A stretch of DNA of 64,000 nt from Actinomadura sp. NBRC 104425 (GCF_030269545.1 NZ_BSTN01000007.1:124001-188000), one strand, 5' to 3'; positions 31,814 through 41,566 are shown, counted from the first letter of the stretch. A program made the numbers and translations. Notes: generated by a model not told the origin, from the letters alone.

Positions 31814-32097
31814 CGTAAGCCCTCATCTCCGGTCGATCAGGTCTCGGGACTCGCGCTCCGAAAGGGCATAGCCCGCGAAACGTGTCCTCCTGCGCGAACG
31901 ACCAGGCTCGCACTCGGTTCCAGGCCTCCCACCCTCGACACTGCGACGATGAGCCCAGCCGCTCAGCCGGCCAAGCTCTCGGCCACACGCGCCTGACCAC
32001 CTCAGCGAACTGCGAGCGACTGAACCCCACACCGAGTCCCAGCCACGGTTCTGGTGTCCTGATGAGGACGCAACCCGTCAGCCTGGCGCCTGACACG
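31814..32097 (-). pseudogene. Relics of an XRE regulator C-terminus and a third DUF397 gene
   Basis: In one frame (about 31823-31882) RFAGYALSERESRDLIDRR resembles the end of the intact regulator, IRFDQIGNLALSRDDSRNMIEDVM. Then, at 31986-32024, SRSQFAEVVRRV resembles the DUF397 motif ISRTEFAELVQRV. Both lie in the order and strand expected if an XRE-DUF397 cassette had been duplicated and decayed. Stop codons and frame changes separate them. Similarity is short and judged by eye. Confidence 0.5.
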
Positions 32098-32122
32098 AGA
32101 GTCGTGCATGTACCGCCACGGC

Positions 32123-32217
32123 TGGGCTCACGTCACTCGGTCAGCGACACACCTCAAAGATCAAGCTCACCGCGCTTGACCCGCTGCACCAACTCGGCGA
32201 ACTCCGTACGGCTGATG
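32123..32217 (-). repeat. 95-bp direct repeat, copy 2 (DUF397 3' part)
   Basis: Identical to 31594-31688. The two copies lie 529 bp apart in the same orientation and could recombine to delete the relic between them. Confidence 0.85.
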
Positions 32218-32342
32218 CCGAGCCGATCACCATCGGGATCCTTGGAGTCGCGCACCCCGACCCCATCACTGAACTCCGCGATCTCGACACAAGCGTCGTC
32301 GTTGAGACCACCGCTGTGGGAGCTCTTGCGCCACTCGCTCAC
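32154..32342 (-). CDS. DUF397 protein, copy 2
   Basis: 62 aa, about 80% identical to copy 1. MSEWRKSSHSGGLNDDACVEIAEFSDGVGVRDSKDPDGDR, then ISRTEFAELVQRVKRGELDL. GTG 32342 overlaps the stop of the upstream XRE gene (GTGA), so it is translationally coupled to it. This is the partner of the intact regulator. Confidence 0.9.
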   Translation of the reverse strand: MSEWRKSSHSGGLNDDACVEIAEFSDGVGVRDSKDPDGDRLGISRTEFAELVQRVKRGELDL

Positions 32343-33151
32343 TGGTACGTCCTCATCACGTCTTCGATCATGTTGCGGGAATCATCCCTCGAAAGCGCGA
32401 GATTCCCGATCTGATCGAAGCGTATCGCGAGGGTGGCGGCCTCGTCACCGCCCTCGATCAGTCGTCCACCGATCTGGGCTCCAGCATGGGCGATCTCCCG
32501 CGATGCGATCTTGAACACCTGGAAGGCGCCGTCATGGCCAGGGTGAGGACCAACAGACCTCGGGACGACTCGGATGCTGATCAGGGGCCTTTTCCCGAGC
32601 TCCAGGAGATGCTGTAGCTGCTCATGCATCACCTCTCGACCACCAACGAGAGATTCAATGACCTCCTGGTCGATCAGAACCCACAGGTGTGGAGGGTCCT
32701 GACGGGACAAGATCTCTTGACGCTTCATCCGCGCCTTACTCTCGGCCTCGATTTCCCGCACACGTCCTGCCGCCCACACGATCGCACGAGCATAGGCAGG
32801 GGTCTGCATCAACGGAGGGACCGCCTTACCGTGATAGACCTTGATGATGTCAGCCATCTGCTCATATTGGACGTACTGCTTGAACCAGTCGGGATCATGC
32901 CCAGTCCGGGCATACCACAGCAGCCGCTGGAAATGACCCCCGGTGTCCCACGCCTTGTCGAGGCGCACCAGGTATTCCTCGCGCGGCCTCAACCGTCCCG
33001 CCTCCCAGTTGGATACGGTACCGCGCGCAACCTTGGCGATCTGACCCACCTGAGCCAGCGAGAGACCTCGCTTGGTGCGGTAAAGCCACAGGTCAAAGGC
33101 CAGCCAGGCCCATAGCGACGACTTCGGGTCGATCGACTCTCTGAGACTCAT
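32339..33151 (-). CDS. XRE-family regulator with DUF5753 domain
   Basis: 270 aa. HTH at about residues 20-60: LWLYRTKRGLSLAQVGQIAKVARGTVSNWEAGRLRP. The rest is the DUF5753 ligand/partner domain: QYEQMADIIKVYHGKAVPPLMQTPAYARAIV, RMKRQEILSRQDPPHLWVLIDQEVIESLVGG and HDGAFQVFKIA. This combination with an overlapping DUF397 gene and a divergent HATPase is a recurrent actinomycete regulatory trio linked to differentiation and secondary metabolism. ATG 33151. Confidence 0.9.
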   Translation of the reverse strand: MSLRESIDPKSSLWAWLAFDLWLYRTKRGLSLAQVGQIAKVARGTVSNWEAGRLRPREEYLVRLDKAWDTGGHFQRLLWYARTGHDPDWFKQYVQYEQMADIIKVYHGKAVPPLMQTPAYARAIVWAAGRVREIEAESKARMKRQEILSRQDPPHLWVLIDQEVIESLVGGREVMHEQLQHLLELGKRPLISIRVVPRSVGPHPGHDGAFQVFKIASREIAHAGAQIGGRLIEGGDEAATLAIRFDQIGNLALSRDDSRNMIEDVMRTYQ

Positions 33152-33249
33152 CGCTCACCCAAAGGTGTCTCACTCGTCTTCTAATACAGAGCAAAGTAAC
33201 GCACCACCGCCGATCCTGACAGCAGTTCACGAGAAAAAGGACGGCGGCA

Positions 33250-33642
33250 ATGAACGATCACGCTACAAAAGATCGCGAATCACAAGATCGCGAAATCAGA
33301 ATGACCTTGCTCGCCGAGCCGGCCACGGTGGGCCTCGTTCGGGAGATCGTCCGCTACACGCTCGAAAGCTGGCACTATTCACGGCCGGTCATCGAGGACT
33401 CCACGCTGGTCATGAGCGAGATCGTCACCAATGCCGTCGCGGCGGCGCCCGCTCACCAGATCCGTATCGGCATCGCGGTGCACGAGGAGTGCCCACTGCT
33501 GGAGTGCTGGGACCCGTCACCCGTCCTCCCCAGCCCCTGCGACGCGTCCGAAGACGCCGAGGCTGGACGCGGCCTGATGATCATCCGCGCTTACGCAAAG
33601 GAGGCCGGGGGGTTGCGTCCACGGAGGTGGTGTACGAGTTGA
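33250..33642 (+). pseudogene. HATPase (anti-sigma-like kinase) gene truncated by IS256
   Basis: The first about 120 codons are a SpoIIAB/RsbW-like ATPase: AEPATVGLVREIVRYTLESW, the N box VMSEIVTNAVAAAP and the G box EAGRGLMIIRAYAKEAG. After about 33610 the frame runs into the IS256 left end and stops at 33642. The normal ending (usually WG...GK.VW) is gone. The ATP-binding core is nearly whole, so residual activity is possible. It is divergent from the XRE gene as expected for the trio. Confidence 0.8.
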
Positions 33643-35028
33643 TGCAGGTCAGAGGGCGTGGCGTCGTGAAATGAGACGGCCACCGCGTGATCCTTCGAGA
33701 AGCCGAAAACCAAGATCGAAGGAGAGGACGCGATGGCCGACAACCCCAGTGTGGACCCCGCGGGCTGGTTTGCCGAGCAGATCGGGGCGTGTGAGCCCGA
33801 TCTGCTGCGATCGATGGTCAAGACGATGGCCGAAGCGCTCATGTCGGCCGAGGCCGACGCGATCTGCGGCGCCGGCTACGGGCAGCGGTCCCAGGAGCGG
33901 GTGAACCGCCGCAACGGCTACCGGGAACGGACGTGGGACACCCGCGCCGGCACGGTCGAACTGGCCATTCCCAAGCTGCGCAGCGGGTCGTACTTCCCCG
34001 AGTGGCTGCTGGAGCGCCGCCGCCGGGCCGAGCAGGCCCTGATCAGCGTGGTCGCCACCTCGTATCTGCTGGGGGTGTCCACGCGGCGGGTGGACAGGCT
34101 GGTGGAGCAGATGGGCATCCAGGGCATTTCGAAAAGCCAGGTGTCGGAGATGTCGAAGGTGCTGGACGCCCAAGTGGCCGCGTTCCGCAACCGGCCCCTG
34201 GAAGGTGGGCCGTATGCGTTCGTGTGGCCGGCGCCCTCACCCAGAAGGTGCGTGAGGGCGGCCGCACCGTGAACGTGCACGTGCTGGTGGCCACCGGTGT
34301 CAACGCCGACGGGCACCGCGAGATCCTGGGGGTCGAGGTGGCCTCGGCCGAGGACGGCGCCGGATGGCTCGCGTTCCTGCGCGGGCTGGTCGCCCGCGGC
34401 CTGTCGGGGGTGCAGCTGGTGATCTCCGACGCCCACGCCGGGCTGGTCGAGGCGGTGGGGGCGACGCTGCCGGGGGCGTCCTGGCAGCGGTGCCGCACCC
34501 ACTACCTGCGCAACCTGCTCACCAAGGTGCCCAGGTCGGCCCAGCCGTGGGTGGCGACGCTGGTGCGCAGCATCTTCGACCAGCCCGCCGCCGAAGAGGT
34601 CCACGCCCAGCACGCCCGCGTGGTGGAATCGCTGGAGGCCAAGCACCCCGAGGCGGCGCAGCATCTGGACGAGGCCCGGGATGACCTGTTGGCCTTCACC
34701 GGCTTCCCTCGCCAGATCTGGCGGCAGATCTGGTCGAACAACCCGCAGGAGCGGCTGAACAAGGAGATCCGGCGGCGAACCGACGTGGTCGGGATCTTCC
34801 CCGACCGCACCGCGGTCCTCCGCCTCGTCGGCGCCGTGCTGATGGAGCAGACCGACGAGTGGACCGAGGGTCGCCGCTACATGGGCCTGGAGTTCCTCGC
34901 CAAAGCCAGACTGCGAGTGATTGACGGCGACTGTTCCGGGGACGAGAGCGACCAGCAGGCGATCACTGCTTAACCTGCAGAAACAGGATCACGCGGAGGC
35001 CGACTCATACACACTCCCTGTGTCAACC
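33611..35028 (+). mobile_element. IS256-family insertion sequence, copy A
   Basis: Ends: GGTTGCGTCCACGGAG (33611) and, on the other strand from 35028, GGTTGACACAGGGAG; then GTGT(A)..GAGT in both. These imperfect inverted ends enclose one transposase reading frame. No 8-9 bp target duplication is visible: GAGGCCGGGG on the left, TCAGGCGGCG on the right. The left end cuts the HATPase gene; the right end abuts the stop codon of an IS110 transposase. Confidence 0.8.
33733..34973 (+). pseudogene. IS256 (Mutator-like) transposase, frameshifted
   Basis: Two frames together give a full about 414-aa transposase. The N-part MADNPSVDPAGWFAEQIGACEPDLLRSMVK... continues to GGPYAFVW. The second frame resumes at ALTQKVREGGRTVNVHVLVATGVNADGHREILGVEVA with the DDE residues (DAHAGLVEAVG and later Glu in NNPQERLNKEIRRRTDVVGIFP). 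Compared with copy B, one base is missing near 34231 (TGGCCGGCGCC for TGG-CTG-GAC). IS256 does not normally use frameshifting, so this copy is probably inactive. Confidence 0.85.
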
Positions 35029-36268
35029 TCAGGCGGCGGTGGAGGTGGCGAGTGCTGCCGCGGCTCCGTGTCTGGTGGGATCGTAGGGTTTGCCGTCGAG
35101 CCAGCAGCGCCAGATCACCCGGATCCATGCGCGGGCCAGGATCCGGATGGCATGGGCATGGTCCTTGCCCGCGCTGCGCGCGTCAGCATAGATCTTGGCC
35201 GCCCAGGGGCTGGAGCGTCGGCTGTTGTCGGCGAACCAGGTGAGGGCCCGGCGGAATCTCTTGTTGCATGCCCAACCGAACCCCACGGCACGGTGCCGTC
35301 CGGAGGCCCTGGTGACGGGGCACATTCCGGCGAGTGCGGCCACCGAGTCGGGTCCAGCATAGGCGGCTCGGCAGTCACCCCATTCGGCCAGGATCTGAGC
35401 GGCGTTGATCCGCCCGGATCGGGGCAGTGAGGTGAAGATCTCGCCGTCCGGGTGCTCGGCCAGGCGGGCGGCGACGGACTTGTCGAGGTCCTTCAACGCG
35501 GCGTTGACGGCCTTGAGCACGGCGACCAGCGCCAGCACCGCGTCGCGCAGCGCCGGCGCCGGCGTCTCATCCAGCGTCCCCGCCGGTGCGGCTCGCAGCC
35601 GTGCCACCAGCTCGGTGGGGGACCGGCGGCCGGAGTAGGAGTGCTTGGCGCAGAACGCGGCCATCCGTGCTTCTCCCAGGCGGGCGGCCGAAACCGCCGT
35701 GGGATAGCGGGTGAGGAACTCCAGGCTGATCGGGGACTCCAGGTCGGCGAACAGCGCTTTGGCGCCGGGCCGGTGAGCCTCCAGCAGAGCCGACAACCGG
35801 TTGATCGCCGTCACGCGCATTCCCACCAGGTCATCACGGGTGCGCACCACGGTCCGCACCGCCTTGGTCCGGCTGGAGTAGGGCGTGACGACCCGCAGCC
35901 GATGCTGCCGCAGCCGCAGGTACTCGGCGATCACCGCGGCGTCCCCTGCGTCGGACTCGGCGCCTGACAGCACCTCTCCCTCACGCCAGGTCTTGATCGC
36001 GTTCGGGCTTACCGGCACGACCGCATGCCCTGCCTCCAAAAAGCAGGTCGACCAGGCGGCCGTTGGGCCGCTCGATCGCGACAGGCACCAGTTCGGGGTC
36101 ACCGTACCTGGCCAGCCGGTGCACCAGTTGGGCGATGCCGTCCGCCGAGTGCCCGACGGAGAACTCCGACACGATCTTCCCGGCCTCGTTCATCACGCAT
36201 ACCGCGTGTTCGGCCGCGGCCCAATCGATCCCGACAAAGAACAACGCCTCGCCCAGCGCAAGCGACAA
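35029..36268 (-). pseudogene. IS110-family DEDD transposase, frameshifted
   Basis: The N-terminal frame (from 36268) has the RuvC-like FFVGIDWAAAEHAVCVMNEAG and VAIERPNGRLVDLL. The second frame begins at LEAGHAVVPVSPNAIKTWR and holds GAESDAGDAAVIAEYLR, then the Tnp2 domain LPRSGRINAAQILAEWGDCRAA and CPVTRASGRHRAV with the conserved Ser. The break is at a run of five T (minus strand, about 36040); four T would restore VDLLLEAGHAV. Inactivating mutation, sequencing error or slippage are all possible. Confidence 0.85.
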
Positions 36269-36530
36269 CCCGGCTCCCCTGATGGAAGTGACTTCGACGG
36301 CATCGACTCGGCGACGAGGCCGACGTCCGGGTGGTCACCAAGCGGCGCTCTGCGGCGCATCTCCCTGTTGCCGTTCCGCGGCCCCGGACAGGATCGAGGG
36401 CGGCAGTGTGTATGTGGCCGTTATCCGGCGACCACTCCAGGCCGTCACCTCGGTCCCCACCGAGTCTCTCTGCCAGGCACCAGCGGCGCCTGGCGACAGC
36501 CATGGTGCCCTAGTGACCACTCCGCTGGAC
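36269..36530 (-). ncRNA. Candidate IS110 bridge RNA region
   Basis: Non-coding leader upstream of the IS110 transposase, the position where bridge RNAs of IS110-group elements are encoded. On the minus strand three hairpins follow each other: GCCAGGC/GCCTGGC (36494-36472), CTCGGT-GGGG-ACCGAG (36464-36449), GTGGTCG/CGGCCAC (36435-36414, one G-U). That layout resembles a 5' stem-loop plus two recognition loops. No core dinucleotide or target match could be set. Confidence 0.4.
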
Positions 36531-37322
36531 GCGACACGCGGGTGCGCTTGTGCACGATCCCGGCGGCGGTCAGGGGGTCGCGCCACAGGCGGGAGCGGTG
36601 GAACGAGCCGTTGTCGGCCGGCACGCGGCGCACCGTGGTCCCGGCCGTGGTGAAGAAGTCCTGCGCGCGGGCCCAGAACGCGGCGGCGGTCTTCTTGGTC
36701 TCGTCGGGCAGGATCTCGGTGTAGGCCAGGCGGGAGTGGTCGTCGACGGCGTTGTGCAGGTAGCCGTAGCCCAGGTTGGGGCGTCCGCCGGTCGTGCGGG
36801 GGCGGTCGGGGTCGCGGTGGGCCGAGCTGTTGCGCCGGCCGTTGGCGCGGCCGTGCACGCGGTGGCCGCCGCCGTCGGGGATGTTGCCGAGTTTCTTGAT
36901 GTCGACGTGAACCAGGTCGCCGGGCACGGGGTGTTCGTAGCGGCGGATCGGCCGTGCGGTGGCTCGGTCCAGATGGGCCGGGCGGGCCAGGCCGTAGCGG
37001 GTCAGCACGCGGTGGACCGTGGACGGGGGCAGGCCGAGCAGGTAGGCGATGCGGGCCGGGCCCCACCGGCGCAGCACCCGTACTTTGATGATCCGCCGTT
37101 CGGTGCGGGCCGGGGTGCGCCGTGGGGTGGTGTGCGGGCGGCTGGAGCGGTCGCTCATGCCCGCCTGGCCGTGCTGCCGGTAGCGGGCGGCCCAGCGTTG
37201 CGCGGTGCTGACCGAGACCTGGAAGCCTTCGGCGGCCCGCCGCAGCGGCCGACCGTCCTCCACGACGCACTTGGCGAGGCGGAGCCTGCCGGTCTCGGTC
37301 AGCGCGCGTCACGGTGGGGCAT
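36531..37322 (-). pseudogene. IS481-family transposase, truncated and frameshifted
   Basis: The start MPHRDAR (ATG 37322) is out of frame with LTETGRLRLAKCVVEDGRPLRRAAEGFQVSVSTAQRWAARYR, the N-terminal HTH. The integrase core has GDLVHVDIKKLGNIPDGGGHRVHG, the second acidic region HNAVDDHSRLAYTEILPDE and ADNGS. It ends abruptly after VHKRTR, where PYRPQTNGKVERFHRTL would be expected; the third catalytic Glu is therefore missing. Confidence 0.85.
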
Positions 37323-37438
37323 GAGGGTCTCCTGGAGCCGGTGCAGATGTCGCAATCCACACCGAACCCGGAGACCCTCACTTACTGCAAGATCATTCGA
37401 GCGTGTCCGCCGCGTTCGCAACCTCTGTGGTCAGTACA
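36531..37438 (-). mobile_element. IS481-family element, copy A, truncated
   Basis: The 5' terminus reads TGTACTGACCA on the minus strand (37438-37428), shared with copy B at 46177. It is followed outward by CCTAG. IS481-type elements are known to target CTAG. The far side is lost where the IS110 element begins. Confidence 0.8.
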
Positions 37439-37439
37439 C

Positions 37440-38360
37440 CTAGTCGTCGGGGGCCATCGCCTTGAGGATGCGCTCCAGATCCTCCCTGGTGGCGAACTCG
37501 ACGACGATCTTTCCCTTGGTGCGGCCCATGTCAACGCGGACTCGGGTCTCGTAGCGCTCGGACAGGCGGTCGGCGATCTCCCTGAGCGCGGGGTCCGCGG
37601 GCTGCTTGCGACGGCCCTGGCGTGGCTTGGGAGGTTCGTCGGCCTCCCGGGCTGTGATGATCTCGTCCACGGCGTGGACGGAGAGGCCCTCGGCCACGAT
37701 GCGCTGTGCGAGGTGCTCCTGGGCCTCGACGCTGTCGAGGCGGAGCAGTGCCCGGGCGTGGCCGGCGGACAGCACCCCTGCGGCAACGCGGCGCTGGACG
37801 CCTGGCGGCAGGTTCAGCAGCCGAAGCGTGTTGGTGATGTGCGGCCGGGAACGGCCGATCCGCGCGGCGAGCTCCTCGTGGGTGGCGCCGAAGTCCTCCA
37901 GAAGCTGCTTGTAGGCGGCCGCCTCCTCCAGCGGGTTGAGTTGCTGGCGGTGCAGGTTCTCCATTAGGGCGTCGCGGAGCATGTCATCGTCGCTGGTGTC
38001 CCGGACGATGGCGGGGATGGTGTCCACGCCCGCCTTCCTGGAGGCCTGCCAGCGGCGCTCGCCCATGACCAGTTCGTAGTCGTGGTCCGGTGAGTCGATC
38101 TTGCGGACCACGATGGGCTGCAGCAGCCCCACGATGCTGATCGACGTCGCCAGCTCGTCGAGCGCCTCCTCGTCGAAGTGCCGACGTGGCTGGCGTGGAT
38201 TCGGCCGGATCGAGTCAAGGGGCAGCTCGGCGAAGTGAGCTCCCGCCACCGGCTGCATGTTCGAGCCGGGTACCGTCCCGTTGGCACCCGCGGAGTCGTC
38301 GACGCCCGTGGGAAGCAGGGCGCCCAGCCCTCGGCCCAGTCCTCGACGCTGCTGGCTCAC
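37440..38360 (-). CDS. parB: Chromosome partitioning protein ParB
   Basis: 306 aa parS-binding CTPase. [12 protein letters not shown] opens the protein. [49 protein letters not shown] and [24 protein letters not shown] are the N-terminal CTP and parS-entry boxes (GERR, ENLHRQ). [18 protein letters not shown] is the HTH. The dimer domain ends in AMAPDD. ATG overlaps the parA stop. The stop TAG is inside the CTAG that borders IS481 copy A, so the insertion falls precisely at the end of the gene. Confidence 0.95.
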   Translation of the reverse strand: MSQQRRGLGRGLGALLPTGVDDSAGANGTVPGSNMQPVAGAHFAELPLDSIRPNPRQPRRHFDEEALDELATSISIVGLLQPIVVRKIDSPDHDYELVMGERRWQASRKAGVDTIPAIVRDTSDDDMLRDALMENLHRQQLNPLEEAAAYKQLLEDFGATHEELAARIGRSRPHITNTLRLLNLPPGVQRRVAAGVLSAGHARALLRLDSVEAQEHLAQRIVAEGLSVHAVDEIITAREADEPPKPRQGRRKQPADPALREIADRLSERYETRVRVDMGRTKGKIVVEFATREDLERILKAMAPDD

Positions 38361-39526
38361 TTGGCGGCTCCCCGATGGGCCATCTCGGAGGCGGCTTCGC
38401 TGTAGGCCAGCGCGCCGCTGGATCCGGGATCGTAGGTGATGACGGACTGTCCGTAGCTGGGGGCCTCGGAGACCCGGACGCTACGGGGGATCACGGTGTT
38501 GAGGACGATGTCGCCGAAGTGGTTGCGCACGTCCTCGGCCACCTGGGCGGCCAGGCGGGTGCGGGCGTCGTACATGGTCAGCAGGATGGTCGAAACCTTC
38601 AGTACCGGGTTGAGGTGGGCCTTGACCAGGTCGACGGTGCGGATCAGCTGACCGAGCCCCTCCAGTGCGTAGTACTCGCACTGGATCGGGATCAGCAACT
38701 CGTTCCCGCCGACGAGCGCGTTCACGGTGAGCAGCCCTAGGGAGGGCGGACAGTCGATCAGGACGTAGTCGAACTGCCCCGTGTCGTAGGAGTCCAGTGC
38801 CCGACGCAGCCGCGATTCCCGCGCCACCTTGGAGACCAGCTCGATCTCAGCTCCGGCGAGGTTGAGGTTCGCCGGGGCGCAGAACAGGCCGGGGATGTCC
38901 GGGGCCGGCACCACGATGTCGGCCAGGGGCATGTCCTCGATCAACACGTTGTAGATCGACGGGACGTCGGCGCGGTGCTCCACGCCCAGCGCGGTCGACG
39001 CGTTGCCCTGGGGGTCGAGGTCAACGACGAGCACGCGGGCCCCGTGCATCGCCAGCGAGGCGGCGAGATTGACCGAGGTCGTGGTCTTGCCCACGCCGCC
39101 CTTCTGGTTGGCGATGGTGATGATCCGGCACTCGGGTGGTCGGGGCCACTCTTTCTCTCGGCGGCCCGACATGGCCTTCGTCGTTGTTTCACGTGAAACC
39201 TTGGCGTCTTTGAGCGCCTCACGCACGACTTCCGACTCCCCCTGAGATGGTCCCTGCGGCTGTTGCACGGAGCCACCGCCGGTCGGCACATAACCGACGC
39301 TCTCCGCCGTCCCGGACGTCGTACTGCCCCACATCGCATGCCCGGACGGCGGCTTCGCCCCCGCCTGGGGGGCGGTCTTCCCGGGTTTCCCGCTCACCGA
39401 CGCCGTGTTTCCCGGCGTCGTGCCCTTGGGTGCCCCGCCTTCCTCGGGCCAGCCCGGGCCGGTCATTCGATTGTCGGGGGATTCGTTGGCGTGGTCCGGC
39501 CAGCCCAGTCCTGGTCCCGTGCTCAT
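38357..39526 (-). CDS. parA: Chromosome partitioning ATPase ParA
   Basis: 389 aa. A low-complexity N-terminal extension of about 130 residues (Gly/Pro/Ser-rich) is followed by a Soj-type ATPase: deviant Walker [38 protein letters not shown], and [18 protein letters not shown], with [10 protein letters not shown] later. The usual Soj is about 260-300 aa; the N-terminal tail is common in actinomycetes. ATG 39526 overlaps the rsmG stop and the parA stop overlaps parB, giving a coupled rsmG-parA-parB group. It contains a parS site in its own coding sequence. Confidence 0.95.
   Translation of the reverse strand: MSTGPGLGWPDHANESPDNRMTGPGWPEEGGAPKGTTPGNTASVSGKPGKTAPQAGAKPPSGHAMWGSTTSGTAESVGYVPTGGGSVQQPQGPSQGESEVVREALKDAKVSRETTTKAMSGRREKEWPRPPECRIITIANQKGGVGKTTTSVNLAASLAMHGARVLVVDLDPQGNASTALGVEHRADVPSIYNVLIEDMPLADIVVPAPDIPGLFCAPANLNLAGAEIELVSKVARESRLRRALDSYDTGQFDYVLIDCPPSLGLLTVNALVGGNELLIPIQCEYYALEGLGQLIRTVDLVKAHLNPVLKVSTILLTMYDARTRLAAQVAEDVRNHFGDIVLNTVIPRSVRVSEAPSYGQSVITYDPGSSGALAYSEAASEMAHRGAAK
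39185..39200. promoter_or_regulatory. parS centromere site inside parA
   Basis: TGTTTCACGTGAAACC matches the consensus parS (TGTTTCACGTGAAACA) at 15 of 16 bases. It encodes VSRET in parA. Confidence 0.95.
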
Positions 39527-40167
39527 GAAGACCTCTTCCTCGACCCTTTAGCGCGGCGGGGCACGCGTTCGGCGACCACACGGACAAGCGTTGTCGGCGG
39601 ATCGACCATACCGCGCCCGACTTGAAGCAGTTCGCTAGTGCGTACGCCGAAGCGCTTCAGGACCGGCCGCGCCTCCTCCAGCTCGGCCGCGGCGCGCTCG
39701 CCCTTGAGCGCGAGCAACTCACCTCCGGGCCGCAGCAACGGCAACGCCCAGGTGACCAGGCGTTCCAGTGGGGCGACCGCGCGGGCGGTGGCCACGTCCA
39801 CGGCGAACTCGCGGGCAACCTCCTCGGCCCGGGCGCGGCGAACCTGGACGTTGCGCAGTTCCAGCATGTCCACGCACTCATTGAGGAAGGTCGTCCGGCG
39901 CAGCAGCGGCTCCAGCAGCGTGACCTGCAGATCCGGGCGGACGATCGCCAGCACCACACCGGGCAGTCCGGCACCCGAGCCGATGTCCACGACCTGTGCG
40001 CCCTGCGGGATCACCTCCGCCACCACGGCGCAGTTGATCAGGTGGCGTTCCCACAGTCGATCGACCTCGCGCGGACCGATCAGACCACGCACCACGCCCG
40101 CGTCGGCAAGAAACTCTGCATACCGTTCCGCGACGGGCAGTGACTCGCCGAAGACTTCTCGTGCCAT
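39523..40167 (-). CDS. rsmG: 16S rRNA (guanine527-N7)-methyltransferase RsmG (GidB)
   Basis: 214 aa from ATG 40167. FLADAGVVRGLIGPREVDRLWERHLINC begins the family pattern. VVDIGSGAGLPGVVLAI is the SAM-binding loop; TLLEPLLRRTTFLNE and ARAVAPLERLVTWALPLLRPGGELLALKG are RsmG signatures. It methylates the 16S rRNA 530 loop; loss gives low-level streptomycin resistance. The ORF extends upstream without a stop, but no homology is seen there. Confidence 0.94.
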   Translation of the reverse strand: MAREVFGESLPVAERYAEFLADAGVVRGLIGPREVDRLWERHLINCAVVAEVIPQGAQVVDIGSGAGLPGVVLAIVRPDLQVTLLEPLLRRTTFLNECVDMLELRNVQVRRARAEEVAREFAVDVATARAVAPLERLVTWALPLLRPGGELLALKGERAAAELEEARPVLKRFGVRTSELLQVGRGMVDPPTTLVRVVAERVPRRAKGSRKRSS

Positions 40168-40338
40168 CCCCACCGTACGAATCGTTCCACATGGGCCCCG
40201 GGGTCGCACACATGAAACGAGCCTGTGGATAACTCCGCGGTGTGCCCGCAAGCCCCTGGCCGCAGGGGGTTGCCGCATACTCGGCGTCACGCGGGTAAAG
40301 GGGAGGCCAGTGCCCATCACGGAAGGAGGCACCGAGGC

Positions 40339-40818
40339 ATGGGAATCGGAGTCAGCCTCGCCTTCATCACCGCCGGCGCGATCCTGGCGTTCGCGCTTCG
40401 CGTCGATCTCAGCGGCGTGGACATCCGGATGGTCGGCTGGATCTTGATCCTGGTCGGGCTGGTCAGCCTGTTCTTTACGGTCAGGTACATCCGTCCGCGT
40501 CGCAGCGCCGCCCCGGTCACCACCGGGACCGACCCGCTGTACGTGGAACGCCCCGACGAGGCGGATCCGGCAGTCCATGAGGAACGCGTCATCGGGCGGC
40601 AGACAGAACCGCACATCGAGCGCGTCGAACGTATCATCGAACCCCCCGCCGCTCCGCCGTCGGCTACGCCCCGGAAATACAGTGCGCAGGACCCGGCCGT
40701 GGCCCAGGATCCGGAGTACGCCCAAGACCCGGCGGATCAGAACAGCCCCTCTCTCACATCCGAACCCGGTCGTGTTTCGTCCGAACCAGGCCGCCGAACA
40801 CGGCGCGACCACAGCTGA
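40339..40818 (+). CDS. Small membrane protein, DUF6458-like
   Basis: 159 aa from ATG 40339, with GGAAGGAGG 9 nt upstream. Two membrane helices (GIGVSLAFITAGAILAFAL and MVGWILILVGLVSLFFTV) joined by RVDLSGVDI fit DUF6458-type proteins. A long charged tail of about 100 residues follows, containing YAQDPADQNSP and a repeated AQDP motif. Function unknown. It sits on the opposite strand between rsmG and jag, which are normally adjacent, so it is an insertion in the origin cluster. Confidence 0.75.
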   Translation: MGIGVSLAFITAGAILAFALRVDLSGVDIRMVGWILILVGLVSLFFTVRYIRPRRSAAPVTTGTDPLYVERPDEADPAVHEERVIGRQTEPHIERVERIIEPPAAPPSATPRKYSAQDPAVAQDPEYAQDPADQNSPSLTSEPGRVSSEPGRRTRRDHS

Positions 40819-41566
40819 CCAGCCATTCGAGGGACTCCCCCACCCGGAGGCCGTCCCCCCATCGGCGTTGATGCCACCCGGCGGTGCCGTGTCACCGTCG
40901 GGTGAGGTCGTCCGGGCTCGTCCCGTCGCGCGGGCGCCTCACTGAGGGCTCTTCTGAAGGTCGCCCCCGAAGTGCAATCCCGCCGTAGGCGGATACACCT
41001 TGCGTACTGAGGGAGCCGTGTACGCCATGGCCGGTTACCGTCATGGCGTCATAGCGTGCGGCCCTTCCAGGGATCGCGTTCGTATCCGCAAGGCGCACCG
41101 CGCCCCCGCTCCATGTTCCTCGCCAACGGGTTCTCTGCAGCTACAGAGTGGGGATAACCGGTCGGCCGCAAGCGCGCCTGCCGTCCCGCCAATGGAGATA
41201 ACCGCCAGCGTGACCGCCGCGTGCCTCTGGGGCAGCGGTGCGACGGGGCGGTGTTGTTGCCGGGCAGCAGCACGATGCGAGCAGACGGGGCATCCTTCCC
41301 GGCCTCAGCGTCCGAGGAGCTGTGGGCGAGGCGACCGAAGGCGGGGAACGATGCGGTGGATGTGTGCGCGTCATAGCGGAGCACTCGCCCGCAACGTTTG
41401 ATGCTCCCGTTCCGCTTCGAGGGCACCAAGGGTGCCGACGTCCACATCAGCGGTCCGGACAGCTGCGATTGCACTCGGCGTCTTGGTGGCCGTCCGGGCT
41501 TCGGGGTTTATCGCCGGGCTGGGGCTACGGGAGGACGGCCGCGCACACGCGAAGGAGGAACACGCA
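40819..41566. other. Gene-free stretch between DUF6458-like gene and jag
   Basis: About 750 bp with no credible coding frame on either strand. Several overlapping frames are low-quality shadows. There is no clear IS remnant. A DnaA-box-like TTATCCCCA (minus strand) lies near 41149-41157. It may be a decayed gene or promoter DNA. Confidence 0.5.

Larger units (their letters stand above)
35029..36530 (-). mobile_element. IS110-family element, right end lost
   Basis: Minus-strand transposase plus an upstream non-coding region of about 260 bp. The left (upstream) edge near 36530 is where the neighbouring IS481 gene is interrupted. The other end is missing: the IS256 terminus begins directly at the transposase stop, so no 3' flank of the element survives. 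IS110 elements have no inverted repeats, so edges are approximate. Confidence 0.7.
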
